Origin: Phycisphaerales bacterium
GTDB taxonomy: Bacteria; Planctomycetota; Phycisphaerae; UBA1845; Fen-1342
Reading direction: 5' to 3'
NCBI GenBank assembly: GCA_016716475.1
Contig: JADJWG010000001.1
Location: 558,001 to 622,000 of the forward strand
DNA: 64,000 nt
Shown piece by piece: positions 62,398 through 64,000 of this stretch. The position numbers and the translations under genes are program-made. Each line of letters starts with the position of its first letter. Within the stretch, counting starts at the first letter, position 1. The notes beneath the pieces were generated by a model. It worked only from the letters and a program-made list of their open reading frames with translations. It made no database searches and had not been told where the DNA came from.

Positions 62398-62990
62398 CAA
62401 CGGCTCCCTTCCGGCTCGGCCGCGAGCAGCGCCTGCAGGGCCGGGCGCACGCGCTGGTTGACGTCATTCACGATGTCGGTGACGTAGACACTCGACCAGG
62501 TCGCGCCCGTAATCGCTTCGACCTCCTGCGGGGCCCGGGGTGGACGCTTCTCGACGACGAGCTTTACGTCGGCACCCTTTTCGCGAAACTGCTCCGGAAA
62601 CGGGTAGCCGGGATTGATCTTCGTGCCGAGGCCGGGCGTCTCGCTGTGCTCGATCACCCGCACACCCAGCACACGGTCGAGTTCGGGGCTCAATCCCACA
62701 ACCAGCGTGATGCGATCGACGAACCCCGGCCCGAAAGCCCGCACGGCGTAACCCGCGATCTGGCCACTGGAGTCGAAGCACCGGTAGACGTCATTCCGGT
62801 CCACCACGAGCTTCTCCGGCGGTCGGGCCGCGTCCATCGCCGGCACAACCTCCGCAATCGCTTCGCTCAGTACCGCCGCCCGGTTCTGATCGATCAGCGG
62901 CTGGAGCTGGGCCTGGGCGCCCGCCAGCAACATGGCGAAGACCGTTCCCAGTACCAGGACCAACCACGATTCCCGCATGAACTTCTGCAC
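62397..62990 (-). CDS. rnfG: Ion-translocating electron transport complex subunit G
   Basis: The 197-residue protein has one N-terminal membrane helix (residues about 7-26) and a periplasmic FMN domain; covalent FMN is expected on the Thr of ITGATWSS near residue 162. The segment HSETPGLGTKI near 115 is also characteristic. It is translationally coupled to rnfE. Confidence 0.96.
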   Translation of the reverse strand: MQKFMRESWLVLVLGTVFAMLLAGAQAQLQPLIDQNRAAVLSEAIAEVVPAMDAARPPEKLVVDRNDVYRCFDSSGQIAGYAVRAFGPGFVDRITLVVGLSPELDRVLGVRVIEHSETPGLGTKINPGYPFPEQFREKGADVKLVVEKRPPRAPQEVEAITGATWSSVYVTDIVNDVNQRVRPALQALLAAEPEGSR

Positions 62991-63015
62991 GGCGTAACCG
63001 CCTTTCTCAACTCAT

Positions 63016-64000
63016 CTACGCCTTCACATGCCCACCAAACGGTGTCGGTGTCGTCACCCGCTCGATCAGCGGTGTCAGGGCATTCATGATCAGGATCGCG
63101 AACATCAGCCCCTCAGGATACGCCCCAAATAGCCGAATCACCGCAATCAATACGCCGACACCCAGGCCGAAAAGGATACGCCCCAGCGGGTTGACCGGCG
63201 CACCCACGTAATCCGTTGCGATGAAGAACGCCCCGAATAACAGGGCGCCGCTTAGCAACTGGTAGCCCGCGCCGGTCCACGCGATCCGCAACGTATCCGC
63301 CAAACCCAGCCCTGACCGGAACGCCAGCTCGCCGGCCGCGTTCGCTTCCGCCAGTGCCGGCAGCAGTTTCGCGTCGACTTCCCCCGGCCACACGACATAC
63401 ACGCCCAATGTGACCGCGAGCACACCCAGCAGGACGAACACCGGCTGGCGCCAGTCCGCGCGCCGTCGCAGGACGAGGTACAAGCCGCCGAGTAATGCTG
63501 CCAGCGCACTGGTCTCGCCAATGCAGCCGCCCACCTTCCCGACGAACAGATCGCCCGTGCTCGGTGGAACATACTCCGGCTTGGACTGCTTCACGATCTG
63601 GAGCGGCGTGGCCATCGTGATCGCGTCGATGTTCGGGTCGCCGATCAGCCGGCCCGTCCCTGGCTCCGTCCAGACGCCCAGCGCGGCCGGGAAGCAGATC
63701 ATCAGGAACGCCCGACCGACCATGGCGGGGTTGAACAGGTTGTTCCCCAGGCCGCCAAAGGCCGACTTCGCCAACCCGATCGCCACCGCCCCGCCCAGAA
63801 AACCCATGTAGTAGTTCAGACCACCTTCGCGCACCGGCGGCAGCGAGAACGCGAGAATCATCCCGGTTACCAGGGCCGACCCGTCGACCAGCGAGGCCTG
63901 GCTGCGGCCGCGCAGCCAGTTGCCCGCCGCCTCGGCCGCAAGGCAACCCGCCGTCGTCACCACCACGAGGACGAGTGCCCCGATTCCAAAGTACAGAATC
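63016..64000 (-). CDS. rnfD: Ion-translocating electron transport complex subunit D (truncated by window edge)
   Basis: At least 327 codons are present and the frame is open to base 64000, so the N-terminus lies outside. The membrane protein has several helices and the RnfD/NqrB covalent-FMN motif DAITMATPLQIVK, where Thr in MATP carries FMN. Other family segments: GGLGNNLFNPAMVGRAFLMICFP and GRILFGLGVGVLIAVIRLFGAYPEGLMFAILIMNAL. Order rnfD-G-E-A-B is the usual one, so rnfC should lie just beyond the window. Confidence 0.96.
   Translation of the reverse strand, partial: ILYFGIGALVLVVVTTAGCLAAEAAGNWLRGRSQASLVDGSALVTGMILAFSLPPVREGGLNYYMGFLGGAVAIGLAKSAFGGLGNNLFNPAMVGRAFLMICFPAALGVWTEPGTGRLIGDPNIDAITMATPLQIVKQSKPEYVPPSTGDLFVGKVGGCIGETSALAALLGGLYLVLRRRADWRQPVFVLLGVLAVTLGVYVVWPGEVDAKLLPALAEANAAGELAFRSGLGLADTLRIAWTGAGYQLLSGALLFGAFFIATDYVGAPVNPLGRILFGLGVGVLIAVIRLFGAYPEGLMFAILIMNALTPLIERVTTPTPFGGHVKA

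Noticed and set aside
1..64000. CRISPR arrays, insertion sequences, tRNA and rRNA genes
   Set aside because: No regular repeat-spacer pattern, transposase frame, terminal inverted repeats or cloverleaf-like stretch was seen in the gaps.

Overview
The window is GC-rich bacterial chromosome. A PEP-CTERM surface protein, a DUF1571-like lipoprotein, a very large GspK-like pseudopilin next to a row of prepilin-type proteins, an ECF sigma/anti-sigma pair and a glycyl-type microcompartment locus together suggest a planctomycete-type organism (Planctomycetota). This is inferred from gene content; there is no rRNA in the window to prove it. I see no rRNA, tRNA, CRISPR array, insertion sequence or phage gene.

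Layout. 1-2.8 kb: end of a sugar ABC-transporter operon (two permeases, solute-binding protein). 2.85-5.4 kb, minus strand: small membrane protein, lipoprotein hydrolase, uroporphyrinogen-decarboxylase-like enzyme. 5.5-14.9 kb, minus strand: a compact bacterial microcompartment (BMC) operon with one BMC-T, three BMC-H and three BMC-P shell proteins, CoA-acylating aldehyde dehydrogenase, PduL phosphotransacylase, acetate/propionate kinase, PduS-like flavo/iron-sulfur protein, a DeoC/LacD-like aldolase candidate and an RpiB-like protein. It diverges from a DeoR-family regulator (15.0-15.8 kb) across an AT-rich region with two face-to-face promoters and a dyad. 15.9-27.2 kb: fatty acid desaturase, PEP-CTERM protein, exported thioredoxin-fold protein, DUF1571-like lipoprotein, ribD, hemerythrin, sugar-phosphate isomerase/epimerase-like protein, PP2C/RsbU-like phosphatase, ffh, yacG and a small HTH protein. 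27.3-30 kb: GH94-type phosphorylase with a LacI-type operator. 31-33.6 kb: ECF sigma, zinc-finger anti-sigma and periplasmic helical protein, divergent from a lipoprotein and a small exported protein. 33.9-50.1 kb: large DUF4175-like membrane protein, then a type II secretion/type IV pilus-like operon (GspE/PilB, GspF/PilC, five prepilin-like proteins, giant GspK-like protein). 50.3-60.2 kb: tsaB and nuoABCDEFGHI. 60.2-64 kb, minus strand: rnfBAEGD (rnfD runs off the window).

How it works together. In the BMC model, an aldolase-type lyase releases an aldehyde inside the shell; aldehyde dehydrogenase turns it into acyl-CoA, PduL into acyl-phosphate, and the kinase makes ATP plus the free acid. 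No alcohol dehydrogenase is encoded, so NADH made inside has no fermentative sink here. A PduS-like NADH:Fe-S protein and a PduT-like BMC-T with Cys38 could instead pass electrons out through the shell, and complex I and Rnf genes lie in the same window. The combination of aldolase and RpiB-like protein resembles the 'sugar phosphate utilizing' BMC class rather than the fucose/rhamnose planctomycete class, which needs a class II aldolase not seen here. The RpiB-like protein appears to lack the catalytic Cys and His, and the aldolase candidate is not one I can name, so the substrate is open. This is the best candidate for an undescribed system in the window.
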